Positions 35,001 to 45,531 of a stretch of 64,000 nt of DNA are shown here, piece by piece. A program made the translations under genes and the position numbers. The DNA is from Elephas maximus indicus (lineage: Eukaryota > Chordata > Mammalia > Proboscidea > Elephantidae): positions 84,520,001-84,584,000 of the forward strand of contig NC_064820.1 in the NCBI RefSeq assembly GCF_024166365.1, in the 5' to 3' direction. Below the pieces are notes generated by a model. That model saw only the letters and a list, made by a program, of their open reading frames with translations. It made no database searches and was not told the DNA's origin. Position 1 is the first letter of the stretch. Every line of letters begins with the position of its first letter.

Positions 35001-35849
35001 AAAAAAAATGAAATCTATAAATAATTACCTAACTTCCTTTATCTATGGATTCTAATCTCTTCACTACTTCTTTTAAAAGGGTTGTCAGCTAATATTATTA
35101 TTAGCTGATTTGAGTTTTCCCTTGTCCATTTCCTCTATAAGAAGAGGTAGTATTTACTTTGGTGGGGGGAAGGGTTGGGAGGAGGAGGAATTGTTTTCAC
35201 TGAGCCATTTTATGCTGTGCTAAGGAGAGTGGACTTTACCTTGCGGCTGAGGAACCAACAGCATTTTTCAAGCCCCGAAGGGGTGCTACAGGCCTTTAGT
35301 TTTCAAACACCCCTCTGGAGAGTAGAAGAGTGAGGCTGTAGGCTGGAAATCATTCATTTAATCAACAAATGCATACTGAGTGCCTGTTCTGTGATAGGCA
35401 CTAGGGAGACAAGGTCCTCGACCTCCTGGAGCTGACAGCATAGTACGTGAGGCAGAAGCTCAAGTAAGCATATAATTACATATTTCGGTAAATACTACGA
35501 AGGAGAAGGAGGGGTGCTCTGGATGAAAGGAAATGCCTCTTTGAGGAAGTAATGTTTGGACCTGAGAATAAGTAAGGGTAAGTCAGAGAGGAACAGGACC
35601 TTATTCAGAAAGGAGAGATTTGAATGTGCTTACATGCTGGAGGGAAGGATGAAGTAGCAAGAAGGAGGTTAAAGACAGAGGAAAAAAAGCGTATTGTTCA
35701 TGAAGCAAGAACCCTCAGAGGATTGGGAGGAAACATACCCCAAGCTGAGGTGGAAGAATTAGCCTTGGGCAAGAAGAAAGTTACCACTTGCTCTCAGAAA
35801 GGATGGAAGGAGAGAGAATGGAAGTAGATATAAATAAGCTTATAGATGA
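32031..35849. other. Repeat-poor stretch without a recognisable gene
   Basis: About 3.8 kb lack AfroSINE, RTE, L1 or LTR insertions, which is unusual in this window. Splice-like, domain-like or CpG-rich sequence was not found. A weak ancient-repeat-like segment lies at 35350-35560 ('ctgagtgcctgttctgtgat'). A perfect 10-bp inverted repeat with a 4-nt spacer is at 35085-35108. It could hold conserved non-coding sequence, which only alignment would show. Confidence 0.4.
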
Positions 35850-36015
35850 AGGAGGAGCACTGGTGATGTAGTGGTTAAGAGCTTGGCTGCTAACCAGAAG
35901 TTTGCAGTTCAAATCCACCAGCCACTCCTTGGAAACTCTATGGGACAGTTCTACTCTGCCCCATAGGGCCACTATGAGTTGGAACTGACTTGACAGCACC
36001 TAACAACAACAACAT
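35850..36015 (+). mobile_element. AfroSINE ending in the RTE tail
   Basis: It runs from 'gcactggtgatgtagtggtt' to 'ctgacttgacagcacctaac' and the (AAC)n end. It is the clearest example here of a SINE carrying the RTE 3' terminus. Confidence 0.95.
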
Positions 36016-36094
36016 AGGTAAAGGATAGGAAATGGCAGTTTTCATCTGATGGTCTCATGGTCTCTGTAAAGCAGGAAAATAAGTGGTTGTTGAA

Positions 36095-36725
36095 TCTTAA
36101 GGAGAGCTGGTAGAGCAGACGGCTTGAGGAAAGTGGTAACAGGATTGAAGCATCCTCAAAAAGTTAAACAGAATTACCACAGGAGCCAGCAATTCTACTC
36201 CCATATCCAAAAGACTTGAAAGCAAGGATGCAAACAGATACTTGTACACCAATGTTCATTGCAGCAGTATTCACAATCACTAAAAGGTGGAAACAACCCA
36301 AGTGTCCATCAACAGAGAAGCAGATAAACAAAACGTGGCCTATACATGCAATGGAATATTATTCAGCCATAGAGAGTTCTGACACATGCTACAACATGAA
36401 TGAACCCTGAAAACGTTATACTGAGTGAAATAAGTCAGACGCAAGAGGACAAGTATTACACAACCCCGTTTATAAGAAATATCTAAAATAGGAACTGCAC
36501 AGACACCAAAGTTTATTAGTGGTTACCAAGGGCTGGGGGAAAGGTGAAAGGGAAGTTACTGTAGAAAGGGCACTGAGTTTCTGTTTAGAGTGATGAAAAA
36601 CTTTGGGGAACGGGTAGTAGTGATGGTTGTATAACACGGTGAAAGCAATCAATGTCACTGAATTTAACATGAAAATGGTTGAAATAGCAGATGTTTTGTT
36701 ATATATATTTTACCACAATTTTTCA
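36095..36725 (+). mobile_element. L1 3' end
   Basis: 'gccagcaattctactcccat', 'caagtgtccatcaacagaga', 'atgcaatggaatattattca' and 'accaagggctgggggaaagg' are in canonical L1 3' order, ending 'tatattttaccacaatttt'. Confidence 0.9.
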
Positions 36726-36994
36726 TAAAAGGATTGAAATAGCTTCCTTAGAAGACTAGAACATCTTGGCAGATGGGTCTGGCTGTGTTCCAGAGGCTTC
36801 TGTGATTTCTCTGAGGAATGCCCACATAATTCTCCCTTTCTCTTTTAACTATTTTATTTTCTAGGGAACTCAGTAACGACACACAGGTCAAGCATAGGAG
36901 ACAGAATTCTCCCATCACACCCATGCCTCCCACACAGAAGAAATAATACATATATGTAGATCTGCTTTCATCCAACCCTTAAATGAGACCCAGT

Positions 36995-37351
36995 AATGAG
37001 ACTGGCAAAAATAAAAAATCTGACAATATTGAGTTCCAAAAAAGGAACTCCTATTCCTATAAACTGCTGGGGGGAACGTAAACTGGTATGACTACTATGA
37101 AGAGCAATTTTACAATATCTTGTAAAGTTTAAACTGACCACAATTCATGGCTAGATACAGACCTCAGAAGATTATTTTTCAAACTGATGGTAGGGAGCCA
37201 ATAGTGGGTCCAGAAATCAATTTAGTGGCTGTCAACTAGCAATTTAAAATGACGTAGATTAAAATAAGTAATATCAAAAGTCATTATTCATAGAAAAGGG
37301 GAAGTATTTTTCTCATGAAACTATATTTCAGGTATATATTTATATATTAAA
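36995..37351 (+). mobile_element. Weak L1-like fragment
   Basis: 'ctataaactgctggggggaa' and 'cgtaaactggtatgac' resemble the segment just upstream of the standard L1 3' end. The remainder is unassigned. Confidence 0.4.
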
Positions 37352-37519
37352 AAAAAAGCCAAACCCATCACCCTTGTGTTGATTCTGACTCATAGCGAAC
37401 GTATAGGACAGAGTAGAATTGCCCCATAGAGTTTCCAAGGAGCTCCTGGGGGATTTGAACTGCCGACCTTTTGGTTAGCAGCTGTAGCACTTAATCACTA
37501 CACCACCATGGTCTCCATA
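37352..37519 (-). mobile_element. AfroSINE, antisense
   Basis: Reversed tail, core ('agtagaattgccccatagag') and head ('ttggttagcagctgtagcac') are all present. Confidence 0.95.
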
Positions 37520-37569
37520 TACTTTTGTATATATACATATGTATATATCTATGTGTAGAAATATATATT

Positions 37570-37745
37570 GGTTATATCGGCTGCTAACCCAAAGGTTGGT
37601 GGTTCCAACCCACCAGCTGCTCTGTGAGAGAAAGATGTAGCAGTCTGATTCTGTAAAGATTACAATTTGGAAACCCCACGGGGCAGTTCTACTCTGTCCT
37701 GTAGGGTCGCTATGAGTCGGATAAACTTGACGGCAACAGGCTTTA
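37570..37745 (+). mobile_element. AfroSINE, sense, 50 bp from an inverted partner
   Basis: It contains 'ggctgctaacccaaaggttg', the long-variant segment 'gattctgtaaagattacaat' and 'tgtcctgtagggtcgctatg'. A TA-rich spacer separates it from the antisense copy, so the pair could fold as an inverted repeat. Confidence 0.95.
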
Positions 37746-37829
37746 TATACACATCTTCACAATGCGATGTGGGCTGGTCACAAATAAATTTTTCATTGTG
37801 GGCTGGGGTCAAAATATGTGAGAAACACT

Positions 37830-38080
37830 GCTCTAGAGAACTGTTGCACTAGTGCACAAAGGAATATGAAAAAGCTACTTGTCACAGCATTGATTATAAT
37901 AGTGACTTATAATTAAGGAAGAAATCTCTGTCAATAGATGAATTTTTTTTTTCTTTATACAATGGGATAGGTCTAAAAATATCAGCATGTACAATCTCAA
38001 AAGCAAAATTAAGTGAAAAAAAGCAAGTTGCAGAATATGTAAGTATGATACCATTTATGAATTTTAAACAACCTTGAAAT
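37830..38080 (+). mobile_element. Old L1 3'-end fragment
   Basis: 'tgttgcactagtgcacaaag', 'aatgggataggtctaaaaat' and 'gataccatttatgaatttta' agree with diverged L1 3' sequence. Confidence 0.5.
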
Positions 38081-38154
38081 GTCCTTTTCATGAGAATTGT
38101 CTTTTTTCTCCCTTTACCTTGACTACATCTACTGAGTGTCACAATTTATGAAGC

Positions 38155-38315
38155 TCTCTTCTGGGCTCTTTCACATACAGCACCTTGTATAATCTTTAAA
38201 ACACCATAGGCATTTTCATTATCTCCACTTTACAAACAAAACAAACTCTGAGCGCCAATTACTTGTTTACAGAACCAGGCAGTGATGAAGCTAGAATGCA
38301 AACTCAGGTCTTATG
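38155..38315 (-). mobile_element. MIR SINE, antisense
   Basis: 'gcattttcattatctccact' and 'gaagctagaatgcaaactca' match reversed MIR. Confidence 0.65.
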
Positions 38316-38764
38316 ATAACAAAACTAATGGCACAAATACTTTCTTAACTGGCTAAAGATATTTTGTAATTGCCTGCTTTGATTATAAAGGTTGTATAGA
38401 CTTTTCTGCCTATAACTTTAAAGAATTCTAGAACAGATATTTTCTTTGTGTTTTTTTGGAAGGTTATTATGAACCACTTTTATGTTTTTCTAAGATTATT
38501 CAAGCCTTGAATCTTTAGTTTATTCTTTGAGAAAAAAAAAAAGACCTAGTTCCACATAATGCATTGGTCTCTTTGATTTCAATAACATTTTTCTACTTTT
38601 TTACTCATTATATATTTAAAAAATGAACAGTTCAGTCAACCACTAAAAATTAGAGTATCATCTAATGAGAGCAGAATATGAAAAGATTAAGGAAATACTC
38701 CTGTTTTATTAAAACTAAACTGAAACCTAATATGAATCAACCATACTTTCGTTTTGTCATTTGA

Positions 38765-38920
38765 TTTTCACAACAATCCTATAAAGCATATTGCGATTTT
38801 TTTCTTTTCTTACAGAGGAAATAACAAAATCTCAGGGAGGTGAAGTGACTTGCTCAGTCACACAGATTAGAAGTGGCAGATTCAAGACTAGAACTCAGGT
38901 CTTCTTAACTAAATGTCCTT
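38765..38920 (-). mobile_element. MIR SINE, antisense
   Basis: 'cacaacaatcctataaagca', 'ggaggtgaagtgacttgctc' and 'gattcaagactagaactcag' match reversed MIR. Confidence 0.8.
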
Positions 38921-39137
38921 TTCAAAATATCATTGTACACTTTCCGAAAAATTTCACATCTGGGTCTCTAGCTTACAAAAATACTCCCAAATTGTGTAAG
39001 ACTGTATGTACAAGAATGTTCACTGTAGTATTATTCATAATAGTGAAAACCTGGAGACTACCTAAATATTCAATCATAGAAGATTATTTAAGTGAATTGA
39101 CATAGTCATACTATGGATCACTAAAAAGCCATCTAAA

Positions 39138-39170
<33 letters not shown>

Positions 39171-39182
39171 CACACACACACA
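39138..39182. repeat. (CA)n microsatellite
   Basis: About 22 CA units with one interruption (CAAA) near 39154. Confidence 0.98.
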
Positions 39183-39277
39183 GGGTGACATGGAGAATAG
39201 TCAAATATACTGTTGGATTTAAAAAGCAACTTGCAAAATAGTATCTATACTGTGATTCCATTTTTACGTGAGAAAAA

Positions 39278-39737
39278 AAACCTGTTTAGGATTGAATTGT
39301 ATCCCGCAAAAAGATATGTCAAAGTCCTAATCCCTGTACCAGGGGATGTGGCCTTATTTGAAGAAATAGGGGTCTTCCTTTGCAGATGTGATCAGTTAAG
39401 GAAGTCATACCAGAGTAGGGTGGGTCCTAATCTTAATTCCTTCTGAGTGGTATCTAATAAAAGAGAAGGGCAGACAAGGAAACAAAGATACACACCAGGC
39501 TAAGACAACAAGTGAGAATCCAGCTACAAGCAGAAGAACACCAAGGATTATTGACAGCCATCAGAAACAAAGACAGAGGCATGCAACAGTTCTTCCCCCA
39601 AAGCCTTCAGGAGTTGACATACCTGATACCCTGATTTGGACTTCTAGCCTCCAGAACTGTGAGAAAATTTCTGTTCTTTAAAGCTATCCACTTTGTGGTG
39701 TTTTGTTATGGTAGCCCTAGGAAACAAGGACAAAACC
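39278..39737 (+). mobile_element. MaLR (MLT1-like) LTR with perfect target duplication, nested in L1
   Basis: The LTR at 39283-39732 begins 'tgtttaggattgaattgtat' and ends 'ctaggaaacaaggaca'. The duplication 'aaacc' is at 39278-39282 and 39733-39737. It has 'gacttctagcctccagaact' and 'gtgagaaaatttctgttctt' near the 3' end, as in MLT1. Confidence 0.85.
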
Positions 39738-40236
39738 GTACAAATTGGTATGTCTGTGCATATAAAAAGGTCTGGAAAACACACAAACTGTTAGCAATGA
39801 TAATACACGGGTACAAGTAGTTGAGAGTTGAGGAGAAAAAGGCATGTGGGCTCCAGCTTATATTGTTTATATTTTTATGATGGATAGACATTACTTTTAT
39901 ACTCGAGTAAAATGTTTTAAGCTGAATTACTAACAATTTTAAAAGTTATGCCACCTCTCAGTTATTCATTGTGTCCTCATTGTGTGTGCTCAGCACTCTG
40001 CTAGGGGTTAAAGAACTCACAAGGAACTTCTCTTGAGGAACTTAGACTCTGGCTGAAGAGAGGAGAACTTTGAAAATGATACAGCACAGCTTATGATGAA
40101 CTGCTATGGAAAATGACCAATAAGCGAGTCGGTCAGGTGCCTTTAAGGAAGAGATTGCATTCTCTTTTGAGGTTTTATACACGGGAAGTTGCCTCAGGTG
40201 CCACATTTCTTTCCCTTTGAGTATCATTAAAAATCA

Positions 40237-40460
40237 TAAGTTGCTAAAGGGGCACACCAGCCCTGGGGCAGGGACTGGAAGGCAGGAGGGAACAGGAAAG
40301 CTGGTCATAGGGAACCCAGGGTTGAGAAGGGAGAGTGTTGACATGTCATGGGGTTGTTAAACAATGTTATAGAACAATGTGTGTACTAACTGTTTGATGA
40401 GAAACTAGTTTGTTCTGTAAACCTTCGTCTAAAGTACAATAAAAAAATTGTTAAGTTGCT
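40237..40460 (+). mobile_element. Very short L1 3'-terminal insertion with perfect target duplication
   Basis: The element at 40246-40451 is the last 206 bp of the same 3' UTR family as 20697-21533. 'taagttgct' is repeated exactly at 40237-40245 and 40452-40460. Confidence 0.95.
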
Positions 40461-40855
40461 CAGTATCGGTTGGGCCAATTAAAATGGAGTAATGTGCCCT
40501 CTCTTTGTTCATCTACCATTTATTGCTCTCAGAGAGAGAATTTAATTGGCTTCTCTGATGTTACTTGGCATGAGCAGAAATTGGGCTATTGGACAGACAT
40601 TATGTGAAGCCATCCCAGAACACCAAGTATCTATTTTGTCTAACCCAATAAGGTCATTTCTGGTTTGTGCACCAGTCCCCAATCTAATCCAAGCTAAACT
40701 AAACCATTACGGCTGGAATATGTTTTTTTTTTTTTTTTACTGACAAAGCATGCTCTCTGAGCCACAGCACCTTACAGATAAAATAACTGATTGGTGCTGC
40801 TTTTCTTCATAGCAAATACTATGGACTCCTCCTACAGTCTGTTTCACACAGTTGG
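40461..40855. other. Unassigned sequence
   Basis: No recognisable gene or repeat apart from a T-run at 40723-40738. Confidence 0.4.
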
Positions 40856-41054
40856 TAAAGGATGAGAATAATCCGTTGCTGTCGAGTCAATTCCGACTCA
40901 TAGCAACCCTACAGGACAGAGTAGAACTGCCTCATAGGGTTTCCAAGGAACAGTTAGTGGATTTGAACTGCTGACCTTCTGGTTAGCAGCCAAGCTCTTA
41001 ACTGCTCTACCACGAGGGCTCCCCTACCAGGGCTTCTGTTAAAGGGTGAGAATA
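40856..41054 (-). mobile_element. AfroSINE, antisense, with target duplication
   Basis: The element at 40871-41039 is flanked by 'taaaggatgagaata' (40856-40870) and 'taaagggtgagaata' (41040-41054), 14 of 15 identical. The 3' end has an additional reversed-head piece 'cctaccagggcttc'. Confidence 0.95.
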
Positions 41055-41081
41055 GCAAAAGAAAATGAAGAATATATTCCC

Positions 41082-41274
41082 GTCTGAGTATAAAACCAAA
41101 AAACCAAACCCGTTGCAAGCTGAGTCAATTCTGACTCACAGCAACCCTATAGGACAGAGTAGAATTGCCCCGTAGGGTTTCCAAAGAGTGCCTAGTGGAT
41201 TCTAATTGCCGAACTTTTGGTTAGTGACTGCAGCTCTTAACTGCAACGCCACCAGGGTTTCCAGTCTGAGTATA
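41082..41274 (-). mobile_element. AfroSINE, antisense, with perfect target duplication
   Basis: The element at 41093-41263 is flanked by 'gtctgagtata' at 41082-41092 and 41264-41274. It lies less than 60 bp from the previous copy. Confidence 0.95.
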
Positions 41275-41611
41275 GCTAAGGTCAAAGAAAGTTAAGGAGA
41301 CAATTAGCACCAGTTAGATAGCTTTCTTGAGCAGGGCTGCTCTGTGTAGTTGAACAGGTTGTACCTCAGTGAGGGGGGCTGAAATTCTGACTGAGCTCTG
41401 CTGGTCACGTAGTGTGCACTCCTGGCTATGTGTGGCCCTGGCATGTGACCGAAACACTGAAAGGGGTGTGTCTTTTTCTAATTAGCATAAAGGCACCGTG
41501 TGGATTATTTTCCCAGGATAATACACATTTACTGTACACTAGCAAACTGTGTAATCAGAACTGAGGGCCATGCTGGAAGATGGGTAGGAAAGGAGACTCA
41601 GAGGAAAACTT
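41275..41611. other. Unassigned sequence
   Basis: No recognisable gene or repeat. Confidence 0.4.
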
Positions 41612-41672
41612 TCCAATTTGAGCCTGGTCCATAGTAGATATTCAATAAATATTTGTTAAATGAATAAATGAT
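41612..41672 (+). mobile_element. L2 LINE 3' end fragment
   Basis: 'agcctggtccatagtagata' followed by 'ttcaataaatatttgttaaa' and 'tgaataaatga'. Confidence 0.75.
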
Positions 41673-41780
41673 GCTGGGAATAGAGTAATGAGCAAAACAG
41701 ACAAAATTCTCAAGCATATGTGATGAATGAAAGCAAGTTACAGAACAATATGTACAAATGATGTCATTTTATATTAAAAA

Positions 41781-41938
41781 AATACTAAACAAATTGTCAT
41801 TGAGTCCATTTCAACCCAGTGACCCTACAGGACAGAGTAGAACTGCCCCATAGGGTTTCCAAGGAGCAGTTGGTGGATTTGAACTGCTGATCCTTTGGGT
41901 AGCAGCCAAGCTCTTAACCACTGTGGCACCAGGGGTCC
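41781..41938 (-). mobile_element. AfroSINE, antisense, nested
   Basis: 'gagtccatttcaacccagtg' (tail), 'tagaactgccccatagggtt' (core) and 'ctcttaaccactgtggcacc' (head). Confidence 0.95.
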
Positions 41939-42067
41939 ATTTTATAAAGTGCATAGTTAAATTAAGTTGAAATGTGGATATTCTATGACACAGCAATTCC
42001 ACTCCTAGGTACGTACCCTAGAGAAATTTGTGAAATTTACACAGCAGGGACTTGTACAAGAATATTA

Positions 42068-42274
42068 GTAGCTGTTGTTGTTGTGTGCCATTGAGCTGAT
42101 TTCGACTCATAGTGACCCTATAGGACAAAGTAGAACTGGCTCAGAGGGCTTCCTAGGCTGTAATCTTTATGGGAGCAGGTCACCAGGTCTTTCTTCCCAT
42201 GGAGCCATGGTGGGTTCAAACCCCCGACCTTTTGGTTAGCAGCCAAGTGCTTAACCACTGTGCCACCAAGGCAT
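42068..42274 (-). mobile_element. Long-variant AfroSINE, antisense, nested
   Basis: The RTE-like tail 'gctgttgttgttgtgtgcca', the extra segment 'gtaatctttatgggagcagg' and the head 'cagccaagtgcttaaccact' are all present. Confidence 0.95.
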
Positions 42275-42415
42275 GTTTGTAATAGCTAAAACAATATATA
42301 AACAAATTGAAACAAAACTCCACAAAATTAACAGTAACCCACATGTTCACTGACAGCAGAATGAATACACTGCCGTATATTCATGCAATGAAATTTTACA
42401 CATAGTGAAAGTTAA

Positions 42416-42839
42416 TTATCCACAGCTAATTATTTATTTGTGGGTGATAGATAGCATGCCTGGAACTATGACAGACATCTTGACATCATGAGGGAGAAAC
42501 TCTTACACCACTGAATCACTAAACCAATGGTAGCAGCTGCCTATAAAATAAACTCTGATTAGTTCAGGCCATTGATAGGTTTTCTTGTCATTTGTTCACG
42601 TAACCATTTCCAACTGGTACATAGTATTTAACTCTGAGATTGGTTCAGGAATTAGTAAGGATGGTAAATCAGGGGAAACTTTGTATTGTTGAAAATTTTA
42701 CATTACACATATGTTCATGTATTATTTGGGTAATTAAAAAAAGCACAAAAATGACAAGAAATAGAGTGATATACAGCAGATCACGTAGGTCAGCTTCTCA
42801 AGTTCTCTTGGCCAAACTTTTATAATATTCACTTAACTG
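42416..42839. other. Unassigned sequence
   Basis: No recognisable gene or repeat. Confidence 0.4.
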
Positions 42840-43110
42840 GCCTTCCACCAGACTCCCCACCAATAATCCACCCTTTCTTTACCTTCGATAAAGTTCCACC
42901 TCCTTAACATGACCTATAACCCTCAGTTTTATCTGATTCCCAGCTTTATTTCACAAACCACTCTCTCCATTGCTAACAAAGCTCCTGTTACACAGGCCTT
43001 ATTTTAGTCCCACAAATGTCCCATTTTCCTGGCTTGGGCCTTCATATATGCTATTGCTATTTCCTGAGATGCTCTCTTCCTCTCCCCCTTCCTCCCTGAA
43101 CATGAGTCAC
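42840..43110 (+). mobile_element. L2 LINE fragment
   Basis: 'ctgttacacaggccttattt', 'ggcttgggccttcatatatg' and 'tgctatttcctgagatgctc' match the ORF-to-3' UTR region of L2. Confidence 0.6.
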
Positions 43111-44251
43111 ATTTTCAGCTACTGCTCCATTCTTTCCTGTCCTCTCAGCACTCCACCCCAACCCTATTCTTTCCTCTTCTCACAAGGGAGCAAAAAGGAG
43201 GCCTTTTAGCAAAATAATGTGTGCAAGTTATGATATGAGAAAAGAGCAAAATTTGCAGGAAAAAAGCCTTGTTTTAAAAATTTGTTTTTGTTTTGTAGGT
43301 TTTTCACTCAGAAGACTCTGAATAGCGTAAGCCAATTCAATTGGAGGAATAGGAAGTCTCACAATTGCCCTCCTGGGATTATGCCTGGAACAAGAATCCT
43401 CACGAACCGACTGCATAGTATACTGACTAGATGGAGAGGAACCTGGAGATATAGCAGAGGGGAAGAAAAAGAAAAAGAAACAGGAGAGAGTGAAAGGGGA
43501 CCCTGACACCCATCTGATGCTATCTTCGTATGGAGGTAATCTAGTAGAGAAAGTGAAAAAATGTTTTGTACCACTCTTTGGATTCTGGGAGCAAAAGTGG
43601 GGTGACAGAGCCAGAGTTTCTGAGGGCCTGAAAAAGTGAGGAGAAGGAGTAATTACTGGAACCTGGAGACAGAGAGGGCTGTGTGAAGAAGGCTGCTAAC
43701 GATCCGCAGTCATGGACACAGCCAGCCCACAAGGACTCCCAACCCCTCCTGGGGAAAGCTGGGAAATAAATACCCCAACCTCTCCTTCCTCCTTATCTCT
43801 TTATCTGCTGAGGCTCCTCATTAACCCAACTGAGCCAGAAGACCCATGAACAAGGGAGCCCAGATGATAGAATCCATATAGGTCAGAATACAGGTAAGAA
43901 GGTGGAGAATGGATATGCAAGGCAAATGGAAGATATCCAGCACAGTAATGGTAGGTCTGCCCATCCTTTCCTTGTGGGTAAGCAATGCAGGAAGTTAAAT
44001 TATAACCAGGAGGTTGCTCAGGAAGTATGGAATCACAGCAAGGAGAATCAGTTGGTTCGTGTCCTAAAGTCTGCTGTCGTAATAACATGTTTCTGAGATG
44101 GGACCTTACTGAGGCACTGGAAGTTTGAGTTGGTATGTCAAGAGATTTACTACTTCCTCAGCATGAACATGCAGATAATCTATCTATAATTCATTCATTC
44201 ATTCTTTTTGGGGTCCTTGGCACCTTCAGAAATTTTCAAATTACAAATTCA
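43111..44251. other. Unassigned sequence with short overlapping open frames
   Basis: Several 60-95 codon frames overlap on both strands (43228-43574, 43541-43732, 43801-44096). None shows a motif I recognise and they conflict with each other. The segment 43270-43740 is purine-rich and could be an unrecognised old element. Confidence 0.35.
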
Positions 44252-44390
44252 ACTATAAAAAACAAAATCCGTTGCCGTCTAGTTGATTCCAACTCATAGC
44301 AACCCTATGGGACAGAGTAAAACTACCCCACAGGGTTCCCAAGAAGTGGCTGGTGGATTTGAACTGCCAACCTTTTGGTAAGCAATTGAC
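44252..44390 (-). mobile_element. AfroSINE, antisense, head lost at an LTR insertion
   Basis: Reversed tail 'aaaatccgttgccgtctagt', core 'acagagtaaaactaccccac' and the beginning of the reversed head; the LTR starts immediately after. Confidence 0.9.
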
Positions 44391-45069
44391 TGTCACGGAT
44401 TGAATTGTGTCCCCCCAAAATATGTGTCAACTTGGTTGAGCCATGATTCCCAGCATTGTGTGATTGTCCACCATTTTGTCCTCTGATGTAATTTTCCTAT
44501 GTGTTGTAAATCGATAGCACTGTTTTTTTTTTTTTTATGATGTTAATGAGGTGGGATAGGTGGCAGCTATGTTAATGAGGCAGGACTCAATCTACAAGAT
44601 TGGATTGTGTCTTGAGCCAATCTCTTTTGAGATATAAAAGAGAAAAGTGAACAGAGAGAGGGGGACCTCATACCACCAAGAAAGCCGCGCCAGGAGCAGA
44701 GAGCGTCCTTTGGACCCAGGGACCTTAAGCCTGAGAAACTCCTAAACCAGGGGAAGGTTGATGACAAGGACTTTCCCCCAGAACCGGCTGAGAGAGAAAG
44801 ACTTCCTCTGGAGCTGATGCCCTGAATTTGGACTTCTAGCCTACTAACCAAACCAAAAGCCTGCTGCCGTTGAGTCAATTCTGACTCATAGCGACCCTAT
44901 AGGACAGAGTAGAACTGCCCCATAGGGTTTCCAAGGTGCGCCTAGTGGATTCAAGCTGCCGACTTTTTGGTTAGCAGCTGTACTAGACTGTGAGGAAATA
45001 AACTTTTGTTTGTTGAAGCCATCCACTTGTATTTCTGTTATAGCAGCACTAGATGACCAAAACATTGAC
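44386..45069 (+). mobile_element. MaLR/ERVL-mosaic LTR with perfect target duplication, itself carrying a SINE
   Basis: The LTR at 44391-45064 begins 'tgtcacggattgaattgtgt', continues 'atgtgtcaacttggttgagc', and ends 'gatgaccaaaaca'. 'ttgac' is repeated at 44386-44390 and 45065-45069. AATAAA is at 44997-45002. An antisense AfroSINE (44848-44983) sits in its 3' part. Confidence 0.95.
44848..44983 (-). mobile_element. AfroSINE nested in an LTR
   Basis: 'aaagcctgctgccgttgagt' (tail), 'agtagaactgccccataggg' (core) and 'ttggttagcagctgtactag' (head). It divides the LTR landmark 'gacttctagcctact/agactgtgag'. Confidence 0.95.
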
Positions 45070-45531
45070 CATAGCATATTATTTTTTTGCATAAAACTTC
45101 CAATTAGGAATCACTACTTAATTAGGCTGTTTTTCTTTTTCTACAGTTCCATCACAAGCACTAAAAGTTGGCTTTCTTGTGGAGACCACATCTACAAAGA
45201 AATAGTGATTTTAAAAAATACCTCACATGTGTCCCATGTATATAAAGATAAAGGAACAATAAAGTCAAATTTATAGGTGTATTCCAGGCAGTCAGGTAAA
45301 ATTCATTAGCCAGAAATACTGTAAAACTAGAATTTATGTATACAGATTTCAAGTTCTTGCTATTGAAGAGTTATAAATTATTCCAAGGCCAAGGGTTTAC
45401 TATACAATTGATTATATTCATAATAATCCAATCCAATCATGCATCCCTGAGGTTATTATATTCAGATTACCTTGACTGGATTTGGGATGTTTATAAAACT
45501 TTAAAATCACATATTATCTGAAAATCTCTTC
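45070..45531. other. Unassigned AT-rich sequence
   Basis: No recognisable gene or repeat. Confidence 0.4.

Larger units (their letters stand above)
38930..39910 (+). mobile_element. Old L1 3' end split by an LTR
   Basis: L1-like sequence at 38930-39282 ('gtattattcataatagtgaa', 'tatactgtgattccattttt') resumes at 39733-39910 ('gtacaaattggtatgtctgt'). It contains the (CA)n tract. Confidence 0.65.
41700..42415 (+). mobile_element. Old L1 3' end carrying two AfroSINEs
   Basis: L1-like pieces at 41940-42064 ('cagcaattccactcctaggt', 'tgtacaagaatattagtagc') and 42275-42415 ('gtaacccacatgttcactga', 'tattcatgcaatgaaatttt') surround the SINE copies at 41781-41938 and 42068-42274. The piece at 41700-41780 is the same kind of sequence but may be a separate fragment. 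Confidence 0.6.

Noticed and set aside
35085..35108. Perfect 10-bp inverted repeat with 4-nt spacer
   Set aside because: It is composed mostly of A and T, short, and expected by chance several times in 64 kb.
43228..44096. Overlapping 60-95 codon frames as small genes
   Set aside because: Frames conflict on both strands and show no motif; host-gene features are absent.
43111..44251. ERV internal region
   Set aside because: A few purine-rich motifs looked retroviral but I could not align any gag, pol or env landmark.
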